This document shows positions 1 to 9,468 of a DNA stretch of 64,000 nucleotides, one piece after another (within the stretch, counting starts at the first letter, position 1; every line of letters begins with the position of its first letter). The stretch covers positions 992,001 to 1,056,000 of the forward strand of contig NZ_JAKKSL010000002.1 in the NCBI RefSeq assembly GCF_022669015.1, in the 5' to 3' direction. A program made the position numbers and the translations under genes. Under the pieces are notes generated by a model. It ran no database searches. It was not told the DNA's origin and saw only the letters and a program-made list of their open reading frames with translations. The DNA comes from Colwellia maritima. Its GTDB lineage: Bacteria > Pseudomonadota > Gammaproteobacteria > Enterobacterales > Alteromonadaceae.

Positions 1-366
1 TGGTGGTTGTATTGGTGATTCTTGTACTTTTTCTTTTTTTATTTCGGCTACTTTTTCATCTGCTTTTTTGTCAATTGGCTTTTCTTTAATAATAGGTTCT
101 TTTGGTTTTTCAGGTAAAGGTAGCTGTTTTTCTTTTAAGACAATTTTAGCCAGTTGTACCGGTATCTGCTCTTTCACTTCACGGGGTATTTCAACTTGTT
201 CAACAAAAGAAACGATCACCGCAATAATAAAGTACAAGGCAAAGAGAGAGACTAAAATGATGGTAAATTTTTTGTCTTGTTCGTTCGGTTTAAATAAATC
301 ATAAAAACGTTGAAAACTTTCGCTGTTTTTAAAGCTTACATGGTCTGGTAAAGTTACAGTTGTCAC
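1..366 (-). CDS. AgmX/TonB-like single-pass inner-membrane protein, N-terminal part
   Basis: Only the first 122 or so codons lie in the window; the gene continues beyond base 1. A short cytoplasmic segment (including NEQDKK) is followed by one hydrophobic helix at about residues 33-53 (IILVSLFALYFIIAVIV) and then a Lys/Pro/Glu-rich stretch, the usual layout of TonB, TolA and AgmX/PglI proteins that reach across the periplasm. The start is a GTG at 366 that overlaps the TAG stop of the preceding ExbD gene by one base, with a GGAGGAG ribosome site upstream. Its place after TolQ and two ExbDs suggests it passes proton-motive-force energy to envelope partners. The C-terminal domain that would separate TonB from AgmX/GltG/GltJ is outside the window, so the family name is an inference from layout and context. 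Confidence 0.7.
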   Translation of the reverse strand, partial: MTTVTLPDHVSFKNSESFQRFYDLFKPNEQDKKFTIILVSLFALYFIIAVIVSFVEQVEIPREVKEQIPVQLAKIVLKEKQLPLPEKPKEPIIKEKPIDKKADEKVAEIKKEKVQESPIQPP

Positions 367-906
367 TATTTCTCCTCCTCCACAGCATTTTTTAACAACT
401 GCTGTACGGCTAAAGAGATATTTCTATAATTACTGTCTGAACAAGCCGACATTATTTGTTTTAATACCTGATATGGCACACTTGCATCACCAATGATGGT
501 GACAGATCTCCCCAAGACTACTTCTGATTTATTCAATTCTGGCCGTTTTCGCGCTAAGTAAGCTAGCTCACTTTTAACTGCCGCGATTAACTGGGAATTA
601 TTTTCTTCATCTGATGTTGTATTAGCTAATGAAAACGATTGGCTCCATACTGATCTACCTTGTACCAAAGACACTATTACTTAACACTGTAATCAAAACA
701 TTATCGTTGGGCAATTTTTCTGCTACAGATACAGGTAATTTAATTTGGTTGGTTGTTTCTAAAACACGTACTTCAGACTGGTTTACAATAAGAAAAAACA
801 CCAGTATGGTAAAGATGTCCATCAAAGACACTAAGTTTAGTTTTGCCGCACTATTGAAACGTTTATGATGCTTAGCGCGCCTTTTTGCTATTGCAGACTG
901 CTTCAT
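366..906 (-). CDS. ExbD/TolR family protein (second ExbD), frameshifted
   Basis: ExbD-type stator protein: a basic N-terminus, one transmembrane helix (MDIFTILVFFLIV) and a periplasmic domain. Asp30 sits in the position of the proton-carrying aspartate of ExbD/TolR. The first 80 or so residues are in one frame (906 down to about 665) and the remaining 100 in the next; the total of 541 bases fits 179 residues after removal of one base. Its ATG overlaps the stop of the upstream ExbD gene (ATGA), and its own stop overlaps the GTG of the AgmX-like gene, so it is translationally coupled on both sides. With the TolQ homologue it should form a proton channel. I take the frameshift as a sequence error because family-like sequence continues without loss. 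Confidence 0.82.
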
Positions 907-1466
907 AATTTGCCTCCGTTCTCATTTTTCTCTTCAACTACATCCTTTTCGCTTGGTAAATCTAATTCCGGTGCATCACCTAAGGATATTTGAGGAAACA
1001 ACTCTGCATCAACAAGGTTAGCCGCTACCACTGAAGGAAAAGAGCGAACTATATCCATTGTTGAAACAATGGTTTGGTAATCAACATCCGGGGCTATTAA
1101 AATTAATATGTCATTCTTTTTAATATTTTTTTGTTGAAACGTAAACTTCAAATCTTGTAAGTATTTAGACAATAAAGAGTAGTTGTAACCCTGCTCGGTT
1201 TTATTAAAGGTTTTTAATAAAATGCCACTCGGATAATTTAACGTAAAGCCGACTTTATTAATCACCAGTTCTAAAATTTTAGCTTCATCCGTTACTTGTT
1301 CATTTTCTATTTCGGCACTAATGGGTAATTGTAAATTTAAAATTCGTACTTGCGAAAATACTAAACTTAATAACAATACTGGTACCAGTACAATCATTAA
1401 ATTCATAAATGACGTAATATCTAACTCTGCTTCTTGTTTGTTCAGGCGACGATAACGTCTCATCAT
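903..1466 (-). CDS. ExbD/TolR family protein (first ExbD), Asn at the usual proton-carrier Asp
   Basis: 187-residue ExbD/TolR family protein with a basic N-terminus, one transmembrane helix (MNLMIVLVPVLLLSLVF) and a periplasmic C-terminal domain ending in an acidic tail. The ATG at 1466 follows the TAG of the TolQ gene after one base, with a GAGG ribosome site; an ORF extension to 1499 would overlap the TolQ gene by 32 bases and is less likely. In ExbD/TolR the membrane helix begins with a conserved Asp that carries the proton. Here the aligned residue is Asn22 (ITSFMNLM), while the second ExbD keeps Asp30. Two unequal ExbDs beside one TolQ recall AglQ and AglS with AglR in Myxococcus. The family call is firm; the functional asymmetry is an inference. 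Confidence 0.85.
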   Translation of the reverse strand: MMRRYRRLNKQEAELDITSFMNLMIVLVPVLLLSLVFSQVRILNLQLPISAEIENEQVTDEAKILELVINKVGFTLNYPSGILLKTFNKTEQGYNYSLLSKYLQDLKFTFQQKNIKKNDILILIAPDVDYQTIVSTMDIVRSFPSVVAANLVDAELFPQISLGDAPELDLPSEKDVVEEKNENGGKL

Positions 1467-1467
1467 A

Positions 1468-2121
1468 CTAGCCTCGGTTAGAGTCGGTAACTGAGTCAAA
1501 AGACAATGAATTGAGTAACTTCATGCCCGCCATTTCTAAAGAGTCGACTATGGTTGAGGTTTTACTCATTAAACTTGAATGAAATAAAATTAACGGAATA
1601 GCGGTGATTAAACCAAAGGCAGTTGTATTCATTGCAACTGAAATACTGGCTGATAGTAAATTTGCTTTTTCTGCCGGATCGGCATTGGCAACAGCTGAAA
1701 AAGCCGCTATAAGTCCCATGATAGTACCTAATAGTCCTAAGAGTGTTGCTATATTAGCTAATGTTGCTAAATATGGCGTACGTTTTTCTAACCGTAACAT
1801 ATACTCCATTATCGTTTCTTCCATCGCATACTCAACATCTTCACGACGTTTAACATGGGTTAATCGTGCTAAACCAGATGCCAACACATCAAGTACTGGC
1901 GCATCACTGTTTTTGACTTGTTTACTGATGGCATCTATATCACCTTTTTTTAGTGAGTCTTGTAATAAAACTAGGGCTTTTTGATTGGTTTTTAAGGTGT
2001 TAGTTAAATAGAACCAACGTTCAATGGTAATTGCTAAACCCACAACTAAAACCAAGGCAATGGGATAAATGAATGTCCCACCATTTTGTAAAAATGCAAT
2101 AATGCTGTCGAAAAAACTCAT
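1468..2121 (-). CDS. MotA/TolQ/ExbB proton channel family protein
   Basis: 217-residue inner-membrane protein with three transmembrane helices, at about residues 15-36, 118-145 and 155-185. The second carries the family's GLLGTIMGLI motif and the third the TTAFGLITAIPLIL motif with polar Thr residues near the proton path. A cytoplasmic loop of roughly 80 residues between helices 1 and 2 is normal for TolQ/ExbB. The gene is intact and is followed after one base by two ExbD genes, giving a TolQ-ExbD-ExbD stator cassette. Such cassettes use proton flow to drive a partner protein, here probably the AgmX/TonB-like protein at the end of the operon. It resembles AglR by gene context, but orthology cannot be shown from sequence reading alone. 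Confidence 0.9.
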   Translation of the reverse strand: MSFFDSIIAFLQNGGTFIYPIALVLVVGLAITIERWFYLTNTLKTNQKALVLLQDSLKKGDIDAISKQVKNSDAPVLDVLASGLARLTHVKRREDVEYAMEETIMEYMLRLEKRTPYLATLANIATLLGLLGTIMGLIAAFSAVANADPAEKANLLSASISVAMNTTAFGLITAIPLILFHSSLMSKTSTIVDSLEMAGMKLLNSLSFDSVTDSNRG

Positions 2122-2164
2122 GTAATTTTCCTTTTCTTGTCGATATAGTATCGTTATTTTGTCG

Positions 2165-2551
2165 TTATTGGTTTACTGTTTTATTTGTATTTTTTACGGC
2201 TAACTTGTAAAAAGTTGTTGTTTGTTTTTTAAATTCTTTGGGATTAATGGGTTTAAAATTTGGCATCGTAATTTTTGAATTATTTCCTTCAATAATCACC
2301 GGTTTTTCAGTACCCTGCCAAGGCATAATATAAATAACATTGGGTTGTTCTTGTGAGCCTTTTACTTGCGTTTCAATAATCACTGGAGTTTTCTTTGAAA
2401 AAGGCGTGGTTGCTGCCGGCACTTCTTCAATTTCTGTCTCGGCAACTTCCTGAGTTTGGCCCCTTGGAATATATGAAGACAGAATTAAGCAAGCACACGG
2501 CAATATTGCCTTTCGACTATAAGTACTCAATTGATGATAAAAAGAGTTCAT
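2165..2551 (-). CDS. Small exported protein of unknown function
   Basis: About 128 residues from the ATG at 2551, chosen because GGAGGA lies 5 bases upstream and because a longer ORF (to 2587) would overlap the preceding gene. The N-terminus (RKAILPCACLILSSYIPRG) looks like a signal peptide with a Cys in the hydrophobic part. The mature part is low-complexity and includes VIIETQVKGSQEQPN and a C-terminal Lys/Thr-rich tail. I recognise no domain. It lies between a TPR lipoprotein and the TolQ gene in an operon of envelope proteins, so a periplasmic or membrane-attached role in the same machine is likely but unproven. Confidence 0.6.
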   Translation of the reverse strand: MNSFYHQLSTYSRKAILPCACLILSSYIPRGQTQEVAETEIEEVPAATTPFSKKTPVIIETQVKGSQEQPNVIYIMPWQGTEKPVIIEGNNSKITMPNFKPINPKEFKKQTTTFYKLAVKNTNKTVNQ

Positions 2552-2552
2552 T

Positions 2553-3383
2553 CTATCCTCCTTGGTGCACAGGTAATGATAAACCAAGACGCTTTATTTT
2601 TATTGCTAATGCGGCTTGCCAACGTTTGACTTGTTGATCTTCTGGTTCATTTAATAAATAAGCACTATAGTACTGATTTGCTTCAATAAATTTCCCTCGA
2701 TATAGCTCAAGCAAAACAGCCATACTTAATTGTGCCTGCGTGAAGTTTGGCCATATCGTCAACGCTGTCCTATAACTTGCTTCTGCTTGGCTAAATGCTC
2801 CGCTCGTTTCTAATAGTTTTCCCTTTAAGTAATGAGCGTAAGGATTGATGGGGTTAATTTTAATGGCTTTAGCTAGTAATAATTCACTTTTATTCAGGTC
2901 TGTTTTTTGTTTTGTTTTATCGCTTTCTTGCTCACTTAACCTATGCCAAATAAGCGCTTGATTTACATAACTACCAGATAAGTTTTTCTGTTTAACAATC
3001 ACCTCATCAAATAAAACTAACGCGGCTTGCCATTGTTGTTGTTTCATTAACTCAACGGCTTGTTTATAGGTAGTGATAACGCTTTGAGGAACATTATTCA
3101 TTAGCCGTTTTTCTTGCGCTAAATAGTCGTTTTTTCTACTATCATCGAGTGGCTTGGTTATCTCATTGCTGTTGTCTTCAACTTTATTTACATCCTTTTC
3201 CGACATGCTCATTAAATCGACGATACGCTGACCAATGCTTTTTATCCCCTCTGATTCCTTGCTGATATTGCTATCTTCAGGGGTAACACTACAACCTGAT
3301 AACAGCAAAATAACTATAAAAAGCCCACTAGACAAAGACTTGTTTACATATTGAGAACAAAAATGTCGATTCATGTAATTCAT
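2553..3383 (-). CDS. TPR lipoprotein
   Basis: About 276 residues from the ATG at 3383, four bases after the preceding stop. The N-terminus (SSGLFIVILLLSGCS) is a lipoprotein signal with lipobox LSGC. Residues from about 100 onward form tetratricopeptide repeats (for example ELMKQQQWQAALVLFDEVI and KGKLLETSGAFSQAEASYRTAL), which usually serve as protein-protein scaffolds. No sorting-avoidance Asp follows the Cys (the next residues are Ser-Val), so outer-membrane attachment is likely. In Myxococcus the Glt complex includes TPR lipoproteins such as GltE, a plausible analogue. The gene is intact. Function beyond scaffolding is not visible. Confidence 0.75.
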   Translation of the reverse strand: MNYMNRHFCSQYVNKSLSSGLFIVILLLSGCSVTPEDSNISKESEGIKSIGQRIVDLMSMSEKDVNKVEDNSNEITKPLDDSRKNDYLAQEKRLMNNVPQSVITTYKQAVELMKQQQWQAALVLFDEVIVKQKNLSGSYVNQALIWHRLSEQESDKTKQKTDLNKSELLLAKAIKINPINPYAHYLKGKLLETSGAFSQAEASYRTALTIWPNFTQAQLSMAVLLELYRGKFIEANQYYSAYLLNEPEDQQVKRWQAALAIKIKRLGLSLPVHQGG

Positions 3384-3387
3384 ATTC

Positions 3388-6300
3388 TTAATGTAAGGTG
3401 AGAACAACATCGATATTTTCCTCCTTTTTATTTAGCTTATTAGCTTGATGAATTCTGTGATATAAAGCGGGTTCTAATGCTGCCAACGCCGCAAAACTTT
3501 TCATTACCCACTCATCATAAGTATTATTCCAGGCACGTTTAATATTACTGGTATGAATCTCTATTGCCTTTTCCTCAAACGGATAAATCATTTCTTCTAA
3601 CAATAAGTTATATTCTTCTAAAGCAAATTCATCGAGATCTTGTGGTCGTTGTGACGCCATCACATCATGACTTAATTGCCGGTACATTTGCCCTAAATTG
3701 TAGGTTCCATGCGGTACAAATTCAGCTAACTCGAATGAGAGAAGTTTTTTATAATAGTCGATGGCTGTTTTCATCGCTTTTTGTTTACGTGCTAAACTTT
3801 TATTTAGTGGCAGCGTCAGTTTAATATGTGTAAAGGTTGCTTGATGTGCTTGTCCTAATGCTAAAGCAGCAACTGAAGCTAAATATTTGTCTCGTGAGTT
3901 AGCAACGTTTGACGTTGTTTGTGCGTTAAACTGTTTGTCGTAGAAGGAAATGATTTTACGATGCCAATAATAAGCTTTATTTAGCGCTTTGGTTTTATTA
4001 TAAAAGTTAGTCATTTTAAAGCGTACTTCTTGCGCTACATCAAACGGTTCAGGATACGTATGAGCATAGGTTCTAAAAGTACTAATGGCTTTATCTATAT
4101 TATCTGCTTTTAAATACAGCTCTGCTGCATTATACAAGGCTTCTTGCTGTAATTCCGATGAATCTGATTCTGTATCAGCCATGTTAACTATAGCTAAATA
4201 TTGTTCAGCGGCCTTTTGCCATTGTGCTAAGCTCTCATAAGACTCAGCAAGTTTTGCAGGTATTGAACGGCTATATTCATTTTTTGGATAGTTTTGTTGA
4301 AAAGCCAAATATGTCTCTATCGCGGCTTGCCACTGCTGTTGAGAAAATAATAAATTAGCTGCCTCAAAATGCGCATTCAACCGGTAAGTTGACTCTGGGA
4401 TTTTTTTCCCTAAACGCAAATAATGCTCCACGGCTATCAGTGGTTGGGTTAATGCAACCCCTTGACCTTGAAAATAAATACTTGCCGCAAGTAGTTCTCG
4501 CATTTTTGTCCAAGCTTTACTGTTCTCGCTAACATATTTAAGTGCCAAATTATAAGCAGTCTCAGCTTGAATATATTCATCTTGTTGATACCAATAATTT
4601 GCTTGTAATTGACTCGCGATTTGTATCTGATTGATCGCGTTATGATCAAGTTTTGCTATGATTTCATGATGATTAATATCATCAATCAGATTTGCACTGC
4701 TCGTTGACTTAATTACATCCATATTAGTTACACCGTTGTCAGCAATAACACCATAGGTTTGTAGGATAAAATCACAGTATTCTTGCATCACATGATAATC
4801 TTTATTAGCCCAACTATATTGCGCTTGTTGTAAAGCTAAACTCAGTGAGCGTTCATCATTAGGGTATTGTTCAATAAATGCTTTATCGAGTTGATCACGC
4901 ACCCTTAATAGGGATAATTCGTCTTTGTTGTCTCCTGTTTCTTCGTTTTCTTTTCGATGACTTGCTAATATCTCACGCGTGGTTAAGGTAGAGGCGTATG
5001 CCGCTTCTTTTCGCATCTGCTCAGAATTATCTGACGTCATAGTAGCTTGGTATGCAATATATTGATAACTCGTTAATGCTTGCTCATAAAGTTGCGCTTC
5101 AAAACTAGCATCAGCAAAAAGCAATTCATCCGCCAACAAGCCTTGACTTAATGCTATTTCACTCACAAATTCTACTGATTCTGGTTGTTTTGCTAAGGCT
5201 AAATAAATACCTAACCACTGAGCTGTTTGAGTAAAGGCTTTTACTTTATTCTGCGGATTTGTTTCCGATTGTGCCTGAGCATATAAATATCGACTGTGCT
5301 GATAACTAAATGACAATAAATTGGGTAACACTTCATCCATTAATTGTGCTTTATGAACATAGCCTCTAGCATTTTCGGTTATATATTGTTGCCAAAACTC
5401 GCTTTCCATACCAAATTGTTTAACATAGTCAATTTTCAACGCACTGATTGCCTGATGCTTACCTTGCGTACGGTATAATTCCATCAATACTAGCATATAC
5501 CTTGCGGACCACAGGCTGTTAGGTGCCATGGTTACGTATGACTGATAGGTCAATTCAGCGTCGTAAGTTAAACCATTTTCGAGTAGAAAATCAGCTAAGT
5601 TTTTAAATAATAGGTGACGATACAGATATAAATAATTGTCATTAAATTCATTTCCTTGATAGTTGTTAACTAGGGCGACTAACGAAGCTGATTGATCTTG
5701 CTGACTTAATGAAATACTAAGAACTCGTTGAATATCATTCACTAAATCACTATAACGGTTATCTATAGCGGAAAAACTAAAATCATTTTCATTCGGTTGA
5801 ACTTTTTCTTGCGCAATAATAAAATCTAGTAATGACAAAAAGGTTTGATCTGATTCGGCTAAACGATTCAATTTGAATAGTGCCCATCCTGACATATAAA
5901 CACTATTCACATAGTAATTAGTGCTATTTTTTGACTGCAATACAGCTTGATATTCTTGCAATGCTTTTGTGTAATGTTGCAAATTATAATAGATATCACC
6001 CCGTCTAAAGTGCAACTCTGCTTGATATTTACTCTCAGGGTATTTTGTTAGTATCAATTCAATTTGCAACAAACTCTGATCTAACTGCCCTTGTCGATCC
6101 AAAGCCTTAGCTAGTTGATAGTGCACTTCTTCATTTTCTGGTCGATTAGGGTAACGTGATATTAAGCTACGATAAGATGCCACAAGGGCTGATAATGCAT
6201 GAGCATTTTTTTCTGCTTGTTTTGAATTATCCTCTCCTACCTCTTCTACTTCTTGTAATTCATATGCTTGGCTATCTATTTGTGCTAATCGGTAAAATAT

Positions 6301-6645
6301 TTGCGTTCTAACTTCGTCATTAGGTTCAGTTGTTAAAATATTTTGATATAAAGAGGCAAGTATTGTTGTACGTTGGCTTTTACTCAAAGTTAATAATTCA
6401 TCGGTATTACTAATTTCAGTGATAGGGGTGGTTTCAGTGATGGTGTTGAAATCACTTTGAGTATTGTTGGCAATATCATCGGCATTTCTCGCTTTAGCTA
6501 AATCATCGAGTGTTCCTCTTTTGTCCAAAGCATTATTTTCTGATGGATTTGATTCAACTCGACTTTGACAAGCAGAGAGTACAAGGATACAAACCCCAAG
6601 TACTGCAATCAACATTAATGAACGTGAGCTAATAGGAGCGTTCAT
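3388..6645 (-). CDS. Large TPR lipoprotein (1085 residues)
   Basis: A long exported lipoprotein with signal sequence LIAVLGVCILVLSAC (lipobox LSAC) and many TPR-like helical pairs over most of its length, for example EEVHYQLAKALDRQGQLDQSLLQIE near residue 175, AELHFRRGDIYYNLQHYTKALQEY near 210 and LAESYESLAQWQKAAEQYLAIV near 800. Such proteins (BamD/YbgF-like solenoids; GltI-like in Myxococcus) act as scaffolds in the periplasm. It overlaps the stop of the upstream gene by four bases (ATGA-type), showing operon coupling. The frame is intact over 3.2 kb in a window full of frameshifts. I see no catalytic motif. Confidence 0.8.
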   Translation of the reverse strand: MNAPISSRSLMLIAVLGVCILVLSACQSRVESNPSENNALDKRGTLDDLAKARNADDIANNTQSDFNTITETTPITEISNTDELLTLSKSQRTTILASLYQNILTTEPNDEVRTQIFYRLAQIDSQAYELQEVEEVGEDNSKQAEKNAHALSALVASYRSLISRYPNRPENEEVHYQLAKALDRQGQLDQSLLQIELILTKYPESKYQAELHFRRGDIYYNLQHYTKALQEYQAVLQSKNSTNYYVNSVYMSGWALFKLNRLAESDQTFLSLLDFIIAQEKVQPNENDFSFSAIDNRYSDLVNDIQRVLSISLSQQDQSASLVALVNNYQGNEFNDNYLYLYRHLLFKNLADFLLENGLTYDAELTYQSYVTMAPNSLWSARYMLVLMELYRTQGKHQAISALKIDYVKQFGMESEFWQQYITENARGYVHKAQLMDEVLPNLLSFSYQHSRYLYAQAQSETNPQNKVKAFTQTAQWLGIYLALAKQPESVEFVSEIALSQGLLADELLFADASFEAQLYEQALTSYQYIAYQATMTSDNSEQMRKEAAYASTLTTREILASHRKENEETGDNKDELSLLRVRDQLDKAFIEQYPNDERSLSLALQQAQYSWANKDYHVMQEYCDFILQTYGVIADNGVTNMDVIKSTSSANLIDDINHHEIIAKLDHNAINQIQIASQLQANYWYQQDEYIQAETAYNLALKYVSENSKAWTKMRELLAASIYFQGQGVALTQPLIAVEHYLRLGKKIPESTYRLNAHFEAANLLFSQQQWQAAIETYLAFQQNYPKNEYSRSIPAKLAESYESLAQWQKAAEQYLAIVNMADTESDSSELQQEALYNAAELYLKADNIDKAISTFRTYAHTYPEPFDVAQEVRFKMTNFYNKTKALNKAYYWHRKIISFYDKQFNAQTTSNVANSRDKYLASVAALALGQAHQATFTHIKLTLPLNKSLARKQKAMKTAIDYYKKLLSFELAEFVPHGTYNLGQMYRQLSHDVMASQRPQDLDEFALEEYNLLLEEMIYPFEEKAIEIHTSNIKRAWNNTYDEWVMKSFAALAALEPALYHRIHQANKLNKKEENIDVVLTLH

Positions 6646-8803
6646 CGTTCTTTTTTCCTGTCATTTAGACGTTCTTGGTTAAGTTGCTTTTCAATTTTTT
6701 TGTCGTTAATCGACATATTTTCTAACACAACAGCCATAGCCTTACGCGTAGTGAGTAAATGCTGTGCTAACAATGTTCGTTTTTCATTACAATACTCTGT
6801 TATTTCATCTCGAATCTTTAAAGATATTTTTTCTTTTAACTCAGTTAAACTACTAATAATTGGACTGATTTTTGTTTTTATAAACATTTGACGATTGATA
6901 AATGGAACTAACGACGATTCACTTTGTTCATGTGATGAAGAGGCTAATAATGTGGATACATTTTGTTGTAAATCACTCAACTGCCCCATACTATTATCTA
7001 GCTCAATAAGTTGCTGCTTATGTTGCCAAGATCGTTGAGGAAACGCTTCAGATAAACGCCAAGCCAAAACAGAACTTAACCGATTTAATCGTTGTTGATA
7101 CTTGATGTTAGTAACTTGATCCTCTTCATGACTGAGTTTAACAATAGACGATAAGTATTGGTTACTCCTATTTAAACGATCTAACCATGCTTGCTCTTCT
7201 TCATTTGCAAAGGCAACACCTAACTGCGGGGATCATTCACTGCCTTTAAAAGTATTGAGGCTATATTCTCTCGTTTTGCTAATAATTTATTATAGACATC
7301 TTGTTTGGCTAATGTTTGTTGTGAGGCTGATATACGCTGTTTTCGTGTTGTATTTAAACTAATAATATCGAGAATTTCATCACTTTTATCTTGTAACAAC
7401 TGACTATGCTGTATTAATTCAGTAACGTCAGATAACTGTTGATAAAAATGACTCAGCGTTGGTTCATACAGGGCTTGTTGCAACCAAATTGATTCCGGTT
7501 CATAAGCTTTGGTTGTAGCAAAAAGGTTAGTTTGAATAGCTGTTTTAAGGTGTTTATTAGAAAATAATACTGTCGGGGTCTCTGCTGTTGAAAAAGACAG
7601 TAAATCCGAGTGATTGGCAAATGCACGTTCAAAGATATTAAGCTGTTCTATTGTATTTAAATAAAATTCTTCAATATTTTGATATGCCTGCCACCCTTTG
7701 GTTAACCCTTGTTGTTCTGTAATTTGTTTTGCCATAAGAAGACTGGCTTGCCAACCTAAAGAGGAATATGGATATTGTTCATGTAGTAAAGTGAGTAAAG
7801 ACAAAGCTGTGGTATGTTGTTTACTTTGTTGTGCAGAAAAAGCATATAAAAATAACGCAGATTCGGTGTAAGGGCTTTGTTGAGGAAAAGTTTTTAATTC
7901 AACATAGGCTTTTTCATAGCTTTCTTGTTGTGTATATAAATACGCTAAGAGTAATTTTGCGTAATCATTAATCCCTTGATATTGTATTTTTTCTTCTTCC
8001 AGAGTTTCTTGTGATGATGGACTTGAATCAGAAAATAGTAATTGAAAGAAAGACGGTTCATGCGCATGCCACGTTCCTTTTTTAATCCGTGTTAATAGCG
8101 TAATAGCTTGCTCAAAATTTCCATTTTCAATAAAGCGTAACGCTTGATTCAGTTGAATATAGGGCGTGTATTTTTCAACCTTATTCATATCAGAATCATC
8201 ACGTTGAACCGCCTTATCTTTTTTGGATATAGTCGGTTGTAACAAAACAGGTTTATCGGGCCAATAGGCGAGCTGATTTAACACCTGATATTGTTGATAG
8301 TAAGATTGAGGTATCGAATTAATTTTAGCTAAAGTTTCTCGGGCTTGATTAAGATCACCTTGTTCAATGTATTGCTCGGACAGTGATAGAAAAACTAAAA
8401 CTAACAAGTGATCTATTTCAATTTGGTAAGGTTTACTCTGTAACTCTGTTGCATTTTTTACAGTATTATCTAATGACTTTTCATGATCAGGCTGTTTGCT
8501 ACTAAGTAAACGCAAATTTTGTTTAGCTTCTTCTTGTAAGCCAATTTTGACTTGTAACCCTGCTTCAAAAAGCTGAACGGATGGTTCGATTGAATTTAAC
8601 CGCGATTTACTTTGATTTATTATCGCTAACGCCCCCGAATAATTACCCTGAAAATAGTAATATAAAGCTTGTTGATAGTATTTTTCATGGATGTTAGTTT
8701 TTACCAAGTCGCTATCATCTACTTCGCTCATGGCCTGTGCCGAGGTAGGTAGTAAAGTACTTACAAATATACTTAAATAAAACCCCAAAGAATTTTTTAA
8801 CAC
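6642..8803 (-). CDS. Exported TPR/coiled-coil protein, frameshifted
   Basis: About 720 residues when one base is restored. The first 527 residues (8803 to 7220) begin with a signal peptide ending near AQAMS and contain TPR-like repeats (YYQQALYYYFQGNYSGALAI, YIEQGDLNQARETLAKI). That frame stops just after a run of four G at 7228-7231; one more base in the run joins it to a long Gln/Glu/Lys-rich coiled-coil tail that continues to 6642 without a stop, so the two ORFs are one gene. The stop overlaps the start of the 1085-residue lipoprotein. It is likely a periplasmic structural component of the envelope machine; I recognise no enzyme domain. Confidence 0.68.
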
Positions 8804-8823
8804 CTAGTATGTTACTCACTAAA

Positions 8824-9417
8824 CTATAACACCCATTGCTCAACAACCACTTGGGTTCGATAGTTACTGGTGTTATCTACCGGCTTTAACTCAAGCATTA
8901 CCGCATCATCTTCTTTTTCAAAGGTATATTGTGTCGCTCTCTTTATCGAACGACCTTCATTGTCTAAACCAATAAAAATTGCGGTTAACTCATGAGTGCC
9001 TGATTTTATGTTGCCTAAAAATAGTTTTTGAATACCGCCTTGTTCAAGTGCAAATCGTTGTCTTTGAGTGTATAAAAATCCAAAGAACATCTTGTTCATC
9101 AATCTTCACTTCAACACTGTCTATTTTAAAAAATCGACCTATATCAACTGACACAAAAAGTGCGACTTGCGTACTGGCGGAAAAAGCAAATCTTCTTCAA
9201 GAATAAAAAGATCGCGGTTCAACTGTAATACTTGCGATTTTAGTTGTTGTAATGATTTATCGAGATCACTTTCTGTTTGTGGTACCAATGTAGTTGCATC
9301 GTGAGTTCCATTATTTTGTGCGTTGCTTTTATGCATAAATAAAACAAGAATACTTACTGTAAGTAATGCCATTATCATTGTTTTCATATTTATCCTAAAA
9401 TTCATATTATTCATCAT
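8824..9417 (-). CDS. Small exported coiled-coil protein, two frameshifts
   Basis: About 197 residues read across three frames. The N-terminal part (9417 to about 9165) has a hydrophobic signal (MIMALLTVSILVLFMHKSNAQ) and a short coiled coil (KSLQQLKSQVLQLNRDLFILEEDL). A middle piece around 9100-9165 reads FVSVDIGRFFKIDSVEVKID in a second frame, and the last part (9090 to 8824) in a third reads GNIKSGTHELTAIFIG and ends QVVVEQWVL, resembling a beta-sandwich domain. The two shifts cancel, so the total length is a multiple of three. It sits between the DUF3570 gene and the TPR genes in the operon. The family is not recognised; a periplasmic accessory role is inferred from context. Confidence 0.6.
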
Positions 9418-9468
9418 TATTACCTACAGGTTTCACTTACATCTTCACATACATGTTTATATTCATGG

